64,000 nt of DNA from Vibrio cortegadensis (GCF_024347395.1 NZ_AP025472.1:1426001-1490000); one strand, 5' to 3'; shown: positions 8,860-18,061, counted from the first letter of the stretch. Program-made: numbers and translations. The notes: generated from the sequence alone by a model not told the origin.

Positions 8860-9372
8860 ATGCATCCCTCATTACGCTATATAAACGGTTATCCAAAAAA
8901 TATCGTCACTCAAGTGGAACAGCTAATACAAACCGAGAAGCTTATTCCTTGGTTTGAACAGCGATATCCAGAAAATCACACCATTAAAAGTGAGAAAGCG
9001 TTATTTGAATACGCGATGGATATTAAGAATCGTTACATGAAGAAAACCTCACCCATCAGTAAGGTGATTTATGATAGCAAGATCCACCTGATTAATAATG
9101 CGTTAGGGCTTCATACCTATGTAGCAAAAGTGCATGGCGGCAAAATAAAATCAAAGAATGAAATTAGAATTGCGAGTGTCTTTAAAACCGCTCCTGAGCC
9201 ACTGTTAAGAATGTTGGTGATTCATGAACTTGCTCATATTAAAGAGAAAGAGCATGACAAAGCTTTCTACAAACTGTGTTGCCACATGACCCCTGACTAT
9301 CATCAGCTAGAACTTGATGCTCGTCTTTTTATGATCTACGTTGATCTGAAAAATGAACAAAATAAGCAGTAG
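8860..9372 (+). CDS. YgjP/SprT-like (DUF45) metallopeptidase
   Basis: A 170-residue cytoplasmic protein of the DUF45 (YgjP-like) zinc metallohydrolase family. The motif IHELAHIKEKEHDKAF supplies His122, Glu123, His126 and His132, matching HELxH(x)5H. Family members have been annotated as metal-dependent proteases or, for E. coli YgjP, UTP pyrophosphatase. The gene ends 6 bases before rlmF, so the two probably share a message. No signal peptide. Confidence 0.82.
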   Translation: MHPSLRYINGYPKNIVTQVEQLIQTEKLIPWFEQRYPENHTIKSEKALFEYAMDIKNRYMKKTSPISKVIYDSKIHLINNALGLHTYVAKVHGGKIKSKNEIRIASVFKTAPEPLLRMLVIHELAHIKEKEHDKAFYKLCCHMTPDYHQLELDARLFMIYVDLKNEQNKQ

Positions 9373-9378
9373 TAAAAT

Positions 9379-10749
9379 ATGACTCAATCAAAACAAACGT
9401 CTACAACCGAGCCGAAAAAAACGTTATCTCTTAATAAGAGTAGTGATGGGGTGACGGTGTCACAAAAGTCGAATTCAAAGAACCGTCGCTCACAAAAAGC
9501 GTCAGCTCAACCTTCAATGACAGATAAAAGTGAGTCTAGCAAAACGGGTTCTAATCAATCAAAAGCGTCGAACTCACAGGCAAAGAGACCGAACACGAAG
9601 AACCCGAATTTTAAAAAATCAGATTTTCGCAACAAGCCTAGCAGTAATAAACCGGGCAGCAATAAACCAAACCGCAATAAAGCCGGCGGTAATAAACCCC
9701 ACGGCAAAAACGGCGGCAAGCGTTCAGCACCTAAATTAAAGGGTAAAGATGGCTTACATGTCCGTAACCAGCATAAAGGTCGTTATGACTTCGTTGCCCT
9801 TGCTCAAGCACTACCTGAATTAAGTGAGCACATTATTAAGAACCCGATGGGGGAATCGAGCATTGATTTCTCGAACCCAGTTGCGGTCAAAATGCTGAAC
9901 AAGTCGTTGCTTGCTCATCACTATGGCGTGAAGCATTGGGATATTCCTGAAGGCTACTTATGTCCACCCATTCCAGGGCGAGCGGATTACATTCATCGCG
10001 TTGCGGACTTAATTAATGATGAGTTGGATGGGGCTGAGTTTAATCATAAAACTGTTACCGCTCTTGATATCGGTATGGGTGCAAACTGCATCTATCCAAT
10101 TATTGGTGTCAGTGAATATGGTTGGCGCTTTGTTGCAAGTGACGTTGATCCGCTATCAATCAAGATGGCAAGTTTCATCGCAAGCACAAACCCGCATTTG
10201 AAAGGCCGAATCCAGTGTCGCTTACAAAATGACTCTGATTCTATTTTTAAGGGTGTGATCAAGAAAAAAGAACGCTATGACATAACGGTATGTAATCCAC
10301 CATTCCATAAGTCTCAAGAAGAAGCGCAGCAAGGCAGTCAGCGAAAAATTGACAACTTAAATGCCAATAAAGTAAAACGTGGCGGACGCGCCATTCAAGG
10401 AAAACCGTTCAAAGAGACGGCTAATTTGAAAGCGTCATCATCAAAAGCGCCTATACTTAACTTTGGTGGCCAGAACAATGAGTTATGGTGTCCAGGTGGT
10501 GAAGCCGAGTTCATCGCGAAGATGGTCAAAGAGAGTGCGGATTATGCACATCAAGTGTTGTGGTTTACTACCTTGATGTCGAAAGGTGAACATGTTGATC
10601 AAACGCGAGTGCTACTTGAAAAAGTAGGGGCACGATCAGTTAAATTTGTAGAGATGAGCCAAGGCCAAAAAGTCAGCCGTTTTGTGGCTTGGACATTTTT
10701 AGACAAACAGCAGCGACAAGATTGGTTGCTAGGTGAAGAACAAGAGTAA
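9379..10749 (+). CDS. rlmF: 23S rRNA (adenine(1618)-N6)-methyltransferase RlmF
   Basis: Class I SAM-dependent methyltransferase that modifies A1618 of 23S rRNA. The catalytic motif NPPF is seen in ITVCNPPFHKSQEEA near residue 308, and the SAM-binding motif is ALDIGMGANCIYP near residue 228. At 456 residues it is longer than E. coli RlmF (about 308). The extra part is an N-terminal tail of some 125 residues rich in Lys, Asn, Ser and Gly, with short NKP-type repeats near residues 87-115. That tail is probably disordered and RNA-binding (inference). The partner upstream is the YgjP-like gene; a small membrane-protein gene follows. Confidence 0.92.
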   Translation: MTQSKQTSTTEPKKTLSLNKSSDGVTVSQKSNSKNRRSQKASAQPSMTDKSESSKTGSNQSKASNSQAKRPNTKNPNFKKSDFRNKPSSNKPGSNKPNRNKAGGNKPHGKNGGKRSAPKLKGKDGLHVRNQHKGRYDFVALAQALPELSEHIIKNPMGESSIDFSNPVAVKMLNKSLLAHHYGVKHWDIPEGYLCPPIPGRADYIHRVADLINDELDGAEFNHKTVTALDIGMGANCIYPIIGVSEYGWRFVASDVDPLSIKMASFIASTNPHLKGRIQCRLQNDSDSIFKGVIKKKERYDITVCNPPFHKSQEEAQQGSQRKIDNLNANKVKRGGRAIQGKPFKETANLKASSSKAPILNFGGQNNELWCPGGEAEFIAKMVKESADYAHQVLWFTTLMSKGEHVDQTRVLLEKVGARSVKFVEMSQGQKVSRFVAWTFLDKQQRQDWLLGEEQE

Positions 10750-10849
10750 ATCAATACCACAAAGACATCACTGAGAGTCAACAGGTTAAGAGGTGAGTTA
10801 ATTAATGAATAATTCCATTAATTAGCCACTAAATAGGTTAGGAGGATTC

Positions 10850-11053
10850 ATGGAATTTGAAATTTACCTTCCTTGTAAACCAGACTGGTTATGCGAAAGT
10901 TTTATGAGCGTATTTTCAGTCTTGTTGCTGATTGGGCTTATTCTATTTATTCGCATTATCTACCGTGAATCTCAGAAGATAAAACGACGTACAAAAGTGC
11001 GTCGTTTACGTGGTATGGGTAGAGAGAGAAGACGGACACGCGACAGAAAGTAG
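10850..11053 (+). CDS. Small membrane protein with arginine-rich tail
   Basis: Not recognised. A 67-residue protein: residues 1-17 polar, 18-40 a single hydrophobic helix (VFSVLLLIGLILFIRIIY), then a strongly basic tail with more than a dozen Arg/Lys in the last 25 residues. A strong ribosome-binding site (TAGGAGG) stands just before the ATG, which argues that it is real. An AT-rich perfect 9-bp inverted repeat (10799-10807 / 10816-10824) lies between it and rlmF. By the positive-inside rule the tail should face the cytoplasm, where it might contact nucleic acid or lipid (inference). Confidence 0.7.
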   Translation: MEFEIYLPCKPDWLCESFMSVFSVLLLIGLILFIRIIYRESQKIKRRTKVRRLRGMGRERRRTRDRK

Positions 11054-11071
11054 TTCTTTCCATCGCACGTC

Positions 11072-11145
11072 TTTCTTAACAATAGCTTCTATAACTATGT
11101 TTTCCATAACAGCTTCCATAACAATACCTTTCCGCAACATGAGCC
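11072..11145. repeat. Degenerate tandem repeat, five 13-17 bp units
   Basis: Consecutive units begin at 11072, 11087, 11101, 11114 and 11129 and follow the pattern TTTCCATAACAATAGC with substitutions and small length changes. The tract fills most of the gap between the small membrane-protein gene and the PilW-like gene. Confidence 0.6.
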
Positions 11146-11158
11146 TATGACGATGTGC

Positions 11159-11890
11159 TTATCCTTGCATTTTCGTAAGTTGCTCACGGTATTTATTCTC
11201 CAATACTGTGTTTCCTGCTAGCGACTCTAATCTAATCAGAATTTGTAATGAGGTTATTTGATAGCCATATCGTTTGTGGAAACGTAACAGGCGTAAGCGA
11301 GCGTCATTATATTGATCATTGGTTACCTCTAAATTGGCGAGCTGTAATGTTGATCTTACTCGGTTGGGGTCATGATCTAATGCGCGTTGGAAATACGCCG
11401 TTGCCTTTTCAATGTGTTGTGCTTTTAGAGCACAGAACCCCGCATTTTCGTAACTGGCTGAAACGAGATAATAATAAGGCTGTTGAATGGCTTTGTTGAA
11501 GTAGCGATCTGCTTGTTCAAACTCTCCCTGCTTGCATAAGAAAGTTCCGTAGTTGTTTAAGACATTCCCATTTCGTGAATCATGCCTAAGTGCGACTTCA
11601 TAAGATGCACGCGCTTTGTCATATTCTGATACCACCTCATAGTAATGTGCCATTGAAAGGTGGGAGCGATAATAATTTGGTGAGTGTCTGACGGCGAGCT
11701 CTAAATTCTCTCGTGCTTTAACCATGTTTCTGTTTTCTAAGTATCCCAGACCTAGCGAGATCCGTGACTCAGCCATTGCGATTGGATCTGAGGTAGTTTG
11801 TGGTTCTCCATCGGTTACAGTCACGCAGCCAGATAGAAGCAAAGCCGTGGTGGCTAAAAGGCTCACTTTATACGATACGGTTTTCATCAA
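11159..11890 (-). CDS. TPR lipoprotein, type IV pilus biogenesis protein PilW/PilF-like
   Basis: A 243-residue exported lipoprotein. The signal peptide ends in a lipobox LLSGC with the lipidated Cys22, followed by tetratricopeptide repeats across about residues 35-235. PilW/PilF pilotins have this build and length and guide PilQ secretin assembly at the outer membrane. In most vibrios pilW sits beside rlmN, rodZ and ispG, none of which is here, so the assignment rests on domain layout only and a generic TPR lipoprotein is possible. The ATG at 11887 is an equally good start. Confidence 0.72.
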   Translation of the reverse strand: MMKTVSYKVSLLATTALLLSGCVTVTDGEPQTTSDPIAMAESRISLGLGYLENRNMVKARENLELAVRHSPNYYRSHLSMAHYYEVVSEYDKARASYEVALRHDSRNGNVLNNYGTFLCKQGEFEQADRYFNKAIQQPYYYLVSASYENAGFCALKAQHIEKATAYFQRALDHDPNRVRSTLQLANLEVTNDQYNDARLRLLRFHKRYGYQITSLQILIRLESLAGNTVLENKYREQLTKMQG

Positions 11891-12048
11891 TAGTCACTCT
11901 CCAAACAATTATGCAGATATAGTATGCAAATTGGTCCCTATTAAGTGGTAGGAGTGAAGATATTGCGAGACAGTAAGCAATCTTAAGTTAGATGGAAAAG
12001 GTCAAATTGGTTGGAAGCTAGATAAAAAGGCTGTAAACCGGATAAGAT

Positions 12049-12081
12049 AAAAGAAAGCCGCGAACAACGCGGCTTTCTTTT
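12049..12081 (-). terminator. Rho-independent terminator of metA
   Basis: A perfect 14-bp stem (AAAAGAAAGCCGCG at 12049-12062, loop AACAA, CGCGGCTTTCTTTT at 12068-12081) lies 22 bases beyond the metA stop codon. On the minus strand it ends in a T run, as a factor-independent terminator should. It would also work in the plus direction. Confidence 0.9.
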
Positions 12082-12102
12082 ATTGGAATTCGTCCTTAAT
12101 GA

Positions 12103-13044
12103 TTACTCATCATGAGTGAAATTTGCTTCGCTAAACGCATCAAGATCATATGGCGTCTGTTGGTAAACACAGTAATTTAGCCAATTTGAGAACAGTAAAT
12201 GCCCGTGACTTCGCCAACTTGCGTTCGGCTTATTGTCCGGATTGTCGTTAGGGTAGTAATTAATTGGAATCACAGGCTCCATGCCTTCACTTAAGTCACG
12301 GACATACTCATGATGCAAGGTGAAAGCGTCATACTCAGGGTGACCGGTAACAAACACATTTCGTTTATCTTTGGTTGCTGCCAAATAGACACCAGCATCA
12401 TCAGAACTCGCGAGGATATCAAGATCGGTATGCTCACTTAAATATTCTGGTGAAAAATCAGCATAACGAGAGTGTGGTGCAAGGAAAGTATCATCAAACC
12501 CGCGCAGAATTGGGTGGAACTCTTGGTGTAATTTATGGTGATAAACACCAGATAACTTCTCTTTGCGTGTTCGCTTTGGCAAGTTATAGAGCAGTTTGAG
12601 ACCCGCTTGAGCCGCCCAGCAGACGAACAGAGTTGAAGTGACGTGTTTATTCGCCCAAGACATAATATCTTCAAGGTGTTCCCAATAGATAACATCTTCA
12701 AATTGGACTAGCCCGAGTGGCGCACCTGTAATGATCAAACCATCAAAGTTACGCTTCTTAACCATCTCAAATTGGCGGTAGAAGTTGTCTAAATGTTCTG
12801 TTGGTGTGTTTTTGCTTGGGCGATCATCGATGCGCAGTAATTCAATATCAACCTGCAAAGGACTATTTGAAAGTAAGCGAAGAAATTGGGTTTCAGTCTC
12901 AATCTTTTTAGGCATCAGATTAAGGATCAGCACTTTCAGAGGTCGAATTTCCTGAGTAGAAGCTCGAGATTCAGGCATCACGAAGATATTCTCTTGGCGT
13001 AACACATCGGATGCGGGTAATTGATCGGGGATTCGTATTGGCAC
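12103..13044 (-). CDS. metA: Homoserine O-succinyltransferase MetA
   Basis: First committed enzyme of methionine synthesis: transfers an acyl group (succinyl in enteric relatives) from CoA to homoserine. At 313 residues it is standard MetA length. Catalytic Cys142 is seen in FVCWAAQAG, and the partner His235 and Glu237 in TGHPEYDA. The start is GTG (13044), giving the usual MPIRIPDQLP N-terminus, with an AGGGAG ribosome-binding site. Tandem met boxes lie just upstream, so MetJ repression by S-adenosylmethionine is likely. A strong terminator follows. Confidence 0.96.
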   Translation of the reverse strand: MPIRIPDQLPASDVLRQENIFVMPESRASTQEIRPLKVLILNLMPKKIETETQFLRLLSNSPLQVDIELLRIDDRPSKNTPTEHLDNFYRQFEMVKKRNFDGLIITGAPLGLVQFEDVIYWEHLEDIMSWANKHVTSTLFVCWAAQAGLKLLYNLPKRTRKEKLSGVYHHKLHQEFHPILRGFDDTFLAPHSRYADFSPEYLSEHTDLDILASSDDAGVYLAATKDKRNVFVTGHPEYDAFTLHHEYVRDLSEGMEPVIPINYYPNDNPDNKPNASWRSHGHLLFSNWLNYCVYQQTPYDLDAFSEANFTHDE

Positions 13045-13067
13045 AGCTTGCTCCCTAAGCTATTTTT

Positions 13068-13083
13068 GGACGTCTATACATCT
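13068..13083 (-). promoter_or_regulatory. Tandem MetJ operator (met boxes) upstream of metA
   Basis: Two adjacent 8-base boxes, GGACGTCT (13068-13075) and ATACATCT (13076-13083), match the MetJ consensus AGACGTCT at 7 and 6 of 8 positions. They lie 24-39 bases upstream of the metA GTG. Arrays of at least two boxes are what MetJ needs for cooperative binding (established for E. coli). Confidence 0.75.
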
Positions 13084-13232
13084 AAACCTAACTTAATTAG
13101 AGGGAGATGTCGACATCGTATGCAAACTTAATCTGATTTTAATACTTTCGAAGAGCGGTCGATGGGATCACAAAAACAAACAGTGTATGACGTGTTATAA
13201 AATAGGGTTATATTCTGTGGTACCAAGGTATA

Positions 13233-13658
13233 ATGCGATTAGAATACAACGCGGCTGATAATACTGAAATTGATAGGGAATTATGTGTGCAAACCTTAAC
13301 TTTGATTAGAGGCTTACCGGGCTCAGGTAAATCGACTTTAGCAAAATCATTACCAGCTAAACATGTCGAAGCCGATATGTATTTCGTTAATGATGCCGGT
13401 ACCTATGAGTTTAATGCATCAAAACTGAAACAAGCGCATGAATGGTGTCAAAAGCAGACTGATGAATGGCTAAAAGCCGGTGAGAGTGTGGTTGTCGCCA
13501 ATACTTTTGTTTGTCACTGGGAAATGAAAGCTTACCAGCGACTTGCGAAGAAGCATCGAGTAGAACTTTGCATAATAGTGTGCAGAGAGAGCTATAACAA
13601 TATTCATGGTGTCGATGCCGCTACGGTTGCGAGAATGAAGCGTCAGTGGCAAGAGTAA
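13233..13658 (+). CDS. Small P-loop ATPase/kinase-like protein
   Basis: A 141-residue nucleoside-triphosphate-binding protein. Walker A is GLPGSGKST near residues 28-36. DMYF and VANTFVCHWEM follow in the order found in zeta-toxin/polynucleotide-kinase-like AAA_33 proteins. The substrate is unknown, and no antitoxin-like gene is adjacent, so a toxin role is not supported. The start is ATG 13233, but the in-frame GTG at 13287, which has AGGGA upstream and begins just before the first beta-strand, is a plausible alternative. Confidence 0.75.
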   Translation: MRLEYNAADNTEIDRELCVQTLTLIRGLPGSGKSTLAKSLPAKHVEADMYFVNDAGTYEFNASKLKQAHEWCQKQTDEWLKAGESVVVANTFVCHWEMKAYQRLAKKHRVELCIIVCRESYNNIHGVDAATVARMKRQWQE

Positions 13659-13706
13659 AACGTACAGAATTCCAAGACTTTAACTTTTAAAATAGTGATT
13701 ATAAAC

Positions 13707-14129
13707 ATGGCAAAACGTTCTTCAATCGTCGATATGGTCTCTTATGGGATCTACTCAACATGGGATTCAAAATCTAAAGATCTTCCGAAGATCCAAGAGT
13801 TCACGACTCAAGTACCTGCTGAGCTTGATGTCGAATTCGGTTTCATCTTGAACATTAAAAAAGCGAAGGGTGAGAAGATTCGCTACTGCATATATCATCC
13901 AGATATCACGACAGATAAAGGTGAAGTATTAGAACCGTTTGATGGTGAGGAATATGTTGGTAACAATGATTGGGATTTTTACTTAGGCGACACTATCTGG
14001 GCCCCAATTGAAAACAAAATTGGCAAGTGGCGAATGACCGTTGAATTAAAAGGTCAGGTCGTAGCGGATAAAACGTTCGATTTAACCGCTAAAGATGAAG
14101 GTCAATTTTGGAAGCGCAGAGGCTTTTAA
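13707..14129 (+). CDS. Small conserved protein (DUF3859-like)
   Basis: A 140-residue soluble protein, MAKRSSIVDMVSYGIYSTWD at the start, with alternating beta-strand-like stretches and conserved tryptophans and a YLGDTIW segment. I place it tentatively in DUF3859 from memory of the family's look; function unknown. I chose ATG 13707 over the in-frame GTG at 13695 because it gives the cleaner N-terminus. It follows the P-loop gene by under 50 bases on the same strand and may be co-transcribed. Its last codons run into a short AT-rich tandem repeat. Confidence 0.6.
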   Translation: MAKRSSIVDMVSYGIYSTWDSKSKDLPKIQEFTTQVPAELDVEFGFILNIKKAKGEKIRYCIYHPDITTDKGEVLEPFDGEEYVGNNDWDFYLGDTIWAPIENKIGKWRMTVELKGQVVADKTFDLTAKDEGQFWKRRGF

Positions 14130-14192
14130 AAGGCTTATAGGTTTTAAAAAATATTGAGTTTAATAAATTATAGGGTTTAAAAGGTTTTACGC
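14124..14192. repeat. AT-rich degenerate tandem repeat, four 17-18 bp units
   Basis: Units starting at 14124, 14142, 14159 and 14176 follow TTTTAAAAGGxTTATAGG. The tract spans the stop codon of the DUF3859-like gene, the whole 57-base gap and the last codons of the EAL gene on the other strand, so both convergent genes end inside it. Confidence 0.55.
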
Positions 14193-16406
14193 ACAACGTG
14201 TATTGGCTGTTTGAGTTTGATCTAAATGTGTTTTAAGAGGTAAGGGCTTTGAAATCCCAAAGCCTTGAGCAAAATCAATGTCTAACTGTTCGAGAATCTG
14301 AGTATGCTGCTCAGATTCAACAAACTCAGCCACAGTTACTAGGTTCATACTCGAAGCTACTTGGCTCATTGCCTGAACCAGTTTCACGTCGGTAGGGTTA
14401 GTGGTGATGTTTTTGATGAAAGATCCATCTATTTTTAGTACATCAAGTGGCAGCCTACGCAGGTAATCGAAACTCGCGTAACCAGTACCAAAATCATCTA
14501 GAGCGATGCAACAACCCGCCTCTCTAAGCTTCTCTATTGTTTGTATCGCAATATCTTCGTTATGTAGTGCCATAGATTCGGTGATTTCAAAACATATCTT
14601 ATTCAACGGAACCGAATAAATTCTTGCATAATCAATAATTTGATCGGCCAGTTCCACAAAGTTCAAACTTGTGGCGGTCAGGTTAATTGAGCAGCGACCA
14701 ATTTGAGACCAGTTGATAACGTATTCATTGAGCGATTTGAAGGTGTGCTCTACCACCCACTTATCCAGCTCTTTTTCTAAGCCAAACTTAAATATCAAAG
14801 GAAAAAAACTGGCCGGTATCATATGACGCTGGTGGGCTGAGTTTAACCTTAGAAGCACTTCGAAATATTCTTGATTATTGTTAGACCCTAGCTTTTTGTA
14901 TGGCTGGCAGAAAAGCTCAAAGTCGTCATTTTTAAATGCTTCTTGAATAAAGCTCAGTTTATCAACTTGAGTTGAACTGGATTTACAGCTATCAAGCCAG
15001 AGTACCTTTGTTCGGTTGTTCGTATATTGCTCACATAGTAATGAGACAATAGACTCAATATTGTTATTGGTTGATATTTCGGTGCAAATCAAAGAACGTT
15101 TTACTAATTCGATTGAGTGACCGCTTTTGATAAATTGAAAGTGTTTCAAAGAGAGCAACAACGCGTCTATTTCATTTTGAACATTAACTCTTTCATTAAC
15201 TGGCAAATAACATAATAGACCGCTTGAAAAGGGGGGCAGATAGCTTCGAGAAATAAAGGTTATTCTGTCACCTAAATGTTCACTTAAATTCTTTAAAAAC
15301 TGAGCTCTACCTTTGTGGCCCAAACATAATGTCTTTGACAATGTAGCTTCGAGATCGATATAAATAAGCACCACTTTAGTATGTTGATTTAGATCTTCTT
15401 TCAGCTGAGATAAGTTATAGATGCCTGTATAGGGATCTCGGCGCTCGTGTTCAATCGCGGATTTTGTCGTTAAATACGTTCGGATTGAATGCCCAGCCAG
15501 AAGGAAAATCAAGGCTGCAATAATCGCGAAAACTAAAAGTTGATCATAGAACTGATAAGTATCAATCACTTTTAAGTTAAATCGTTGCACAGAGTTGTGA
15601 ACAGCAAGCACAACCACGGTGGCGGCGATAGCGAATGGACGAATGAGACCAAATCGTCCTAGGCCAACAGCAACACAGTACAGTGATATTAAACATACGG
15701 TGTTTAAGATGATGCTGTTATTAATAAACAGAATCGTCAACATGCCTGCCAAACAGGTTGCTAACCAATACCAGTAATGGCTACTTTTAAACCTCGACTT
15801 GAGCATTTCATTATCGATGTCTAGAAAGGGAACTGTACGTTTTCTTGTTAACGTACTAACCGTTATGATGAGTAGTGGTGTTAAAATGAGATGAGTGAGA
15901 TTACCACCAATAATCGCCAGTAACATTAGATCCGGAGCTGGCATTAAAGAGGTTTGCTTCACGCTCTGTAGCCAGTATAAGGAACTGTTAACTACGGGGT
16001 AAAGAAACCCTACAACAATAACGTAACTGGTTAAAATGAGAGTGTAATTATAAGGCTCAATTTTCGACTTGATATATTGAAATAACGTGGCAAAAGCATA
16101 TGAAATTAAAGGAAATAAAATTGAAAACTCTAAGGACGGAACTAAACCTTTACCTGATATAAAATGATAATAGCTAAATAAACTGAGGATCACTACAGGT
16201 AGAACTTTAGCGCCTTTAGTAAAAAGAAACACGAAGATGAAAGCAGATGTGAAAGAGAGAACCTGACTTTTTTCTTCAATCAGTGTGAAGAAAATAGAAA
16301 TGTAGAAACTTGCAATTAAAACTATAAATACCGTCATCTGCAAAAGCACTTCAGGTATTATTTTGCACTGATTTTCTCTTAGTCGTGGCAAAAATACTTG
16401 TGTCAT
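14187..16406 (-). CDS. Membrane EAL-domain protein with degenerate GGDEF
   Basis: A 739-residue inner-membrane protein. About the first 300 residues hold eight to ten hydrophobic helices, like a MASE-type sensory region. A GGDEF-like region (PYTGIYNLSQLKEDL near residue 335) follows but lacks any GGDEF signature, so it should not make cyclic di-GMP. The C-terminal EAL domain keeps the catalytic pattern in slightly altered form: EVLLRL near residue 516, then EITES, DDFGTGYASFDYL, KIDGSFI and AEFVE. It is therefore probably an active phosphodiesterase (inference). ATG 16406 is preferred to the GTG four codons upstream. Confidence 0.85.
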   Translation of the reverse strand: MTQVFLPRLRENQCKIIPEVLLQMTVFIVLIASFYISIFFTLIEEKSQVLSFTSAFIFVFLFTKGAKVLPVVILSLFSYYHFISGKGLVPSLEFSILFPLISYAFATLFQYIKSKIEPYNYTLILTSYVIVVGFLYPVVNSSLYWLQSVKQTSLMPAPDLMLLAIIGGNLTHLILTPLLIITVSTLTRKRTVPFLDIDNEMLKSRFKSSHYWYWLATCLAGMLTILFINNSIILNTVCLISLYCVAVGLGRFGLIRPFAIAATVVVLAVHNSVQRFNLKVIDTYQFYDQLLVFAIIAALIFLLAGHSIRTYLTTKSAIEHERRDPYTGIYNLSQLKEDLNQHTKVVLIYIDLEATLSKTLCLGHKGRAQFLKNLSEHLGDRITFISRSYLPPFSSGLLCYLPVNERVNVQNEIDALLLSLKHFQFIKSGHSIELVKRSLICTEISTNNNIESIVSLLCEQYTNNRTKVLWLDSCKSSSTQVDKLSFIQEAFKNDDFELFCQPYKKLGSNNNQEYFEVLLRLNSAHQRHMIPASFFPLIFKFGLEKELDKWVVEHTFKSLNEYVINWSQIGRCSINLTATSLNFVELADQIIDYARIYSVPLNKICFEITESMALHNEDIAIQTIEKLREAGCCIALDDFGTGYASFDYLRRLPLDVLKIDGSFIKNITTNPTDVKLVQAMSQVASSMNLVTVAEFVESEQHTQILEQLDIDFAQGFGISKPLPLKTHLDQTQTANTRCA

Positions 16407-16532
16407 CAATTGTCTCACTTAACCGTTACGAAGACAGTTTAACACGGTTATAGAGAACGATGTACATTTAAATGACAGCACACCTTAGGTTGTAAAGATG
16501 TGCTGTATATTGTTTTGATTTGACTAAAAGTT

Positions 16533-17642
16533 TTATGCAGTTGTTAGGTATGTTTTAACAAACTCTGCTGCTTTTACCATGTCATCGATGGCAATATGCT
16601 CTTCAGTAGTATGAACTTTAGCCATACCAGTAGAAATATTGACTGTGGTTAAACCTTTCTCGTTGAAGTTATTTGCATCGCTACCACCACCTGTACCTTT
16701 AGTGATTGGCGTTAATCCATTTTTCTCAAACGCTGCTTTAACGTTTTGGATATGCGGGTGATCATCAGCAATAACAAATGCGTTGTAAGCACGTGTTGAT
16801 TCAATTTCTACTTCAGCACCATGTTTGTCGGCCGCGGCTTTGAAAGTGTTGATCATGTGATCCACTTGAGCTGTTAGTTTGTCGTCGTTCAATGAACGTG
16901 CTTCCGCAACAATACGTAATTCAGGCATCACGATGTTAGTCGCTTGTCCACCTTCCACGATACCGATGTTAGCTGTTGTCTCTTCGTCGACACGTAAAAG
17001 CTTCATTTGAGTAATCGCATCAGCAGCAACTGCAATCGCACTGATACCTTCTTCTGGAGCAAGACCCGCATGCGCAGGGCGACCTGTGATTTTCGCTACG
17101 ATTTTTTGTTGGCCTGGCGCAGAGTTAACAATAGTACCAACTGGACCGCCCGTATCTAGAACGATCGCATTGGTTGACTTAATGTAAGACATGTCGAAGT
17201 TTTTAGAGCCAAATAATCCACCTTCTTCAAACACAGTGAATGCAATTTCAATGGTCTTGTGCTCAAGGTTATCTGCTTGAATACAACGAACGGCTTCCAT
17301 GATCGCTGCAATGCCAGATTTATCGTCGCCACCTAAAATAGTGTTGCCTTTAGAACGAATAATGCCATCTTCAATAATAGGTTCGATGCCAATACCAGGA
17401 GTTACCGTATCCATGTGGCAGCTTAGTACGATGCTGTCATCAATTTTACCTTCAAGGCGAGCGTAAACATTAAAGCCATTAGACACTTCCTCAGGCACTG
17501 CTAGTTTATGTACTTCAAACCCAAGTGCGCTTAATTGCTCGGCTAACGTTTCAGCGATCTGTTTTTCATTGCGTGATTCACTGTCGATTTTCACAAGTTG
17601 GCAAAAGTGCTCAACTAGACGTTGTTGATTGATATCAGTCAT
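16533..17642 (-). CDS. M20 family metallopeptidase, tripeptidase T-like
   Basis: A 369-residue cytoplasmic zinc aminopeptidase of the M20 family, PepT branch. Metal-site motifs are visible: SCHMDTVTPG (first ligand His and catalytic Asp), ILGGDDKSG (bridging Asp) and FEEGGLFGS (catalytic Glu-Glu pair). It probably cleaves small peptides. It differs from E. coli PepT in length (369 against 408) and sequence and is closer to the PepT-like group of Bacillus YqjE type, so no symbol is given. It is followed on the same strand by the EAL gene, without signs of an operon. Confidence 0.88.
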   Translation of the reverse strand: MTDINQQRLVEHFCQLVKIDSESRNEKQIAETLAEQLSALGFEVHKLAVPEEVSNGFNVYARLEGKIDDSIVLSCHMDTVTPGIGIEPIIEDGIIRSKGNTILGGDDKSGIAAIMEAVRCIQADNLEHKTIEIAFTVFEEGGLFGSKNFDMSYIKSTNAIVLDTGGPVGTIVNSAPGQQKIVAKITGRPAHAGLAPEEGISAIAVAADAITQMKLLRVDEETTANIGIVEGGQATNIVMPELRIVAEARSLNDDKLTAQVDHMINTFKAAADKHGAEVEIESTRAYNAFVIADDHPHIQNVKAAFEKNGLTPITKGTGGGSDANNFNEKGLTTVNISTGMAKVHTTEEHIAIDDMVKAAEFVKTYLTTA

Positions 17643-18055
17643 TGGTTAACTCTCATTATTAATAACTTACTTATTCATAGAGTGCTGAAAGAGAGACGAT
17701 GCCAGCGTGAAAACCATGAATGAAGCAAGTTGGGAACAGGGAACAGGCAACGAATATAGCTCTAATTTCTGTTACCTATGCCTGTTTTAAATCAAAGAAT
17801 GGAGCGGTTACCGGCGATCTGAGCAACAAATTTGATAAACAAAGTCAGCGCTGTGAAAAATAAGCCTATTCATTTACTCACTTGCGACAACCATGAGCTA
17901 AAGCCGGAACAACTGAGTAACGATTAGAAATAAAAGAGGCATAAATGGCGAATCTAATTTACATGTTGAAGCGCTATTGTAGCCATCTATGGACAGATAA
18001 ATATGGGGTAGCAGGCTGAAAATAGACGGTTTTAAACGATTCATCCTATCACTGG
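17643..18055. other. Intergenic region without recognised gene
   Basis: About 410 bases between the divergent M20 peptidase gene and the hpd promoter region. I see only a short GGGAACA direct repeat near 17731-17752 and no convincing open frame, tRNA-like fold or terminator. Confidence 0.4.
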
Positions 18056-18061
18056 TCTTTG

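Noticed and set aside
13233..14129. Zeta-type toxin/antitoxin pair
   Set aside because: The P-loop protein is small and the next protein does not look like an antitoxin; no support beyond the Walker motif.
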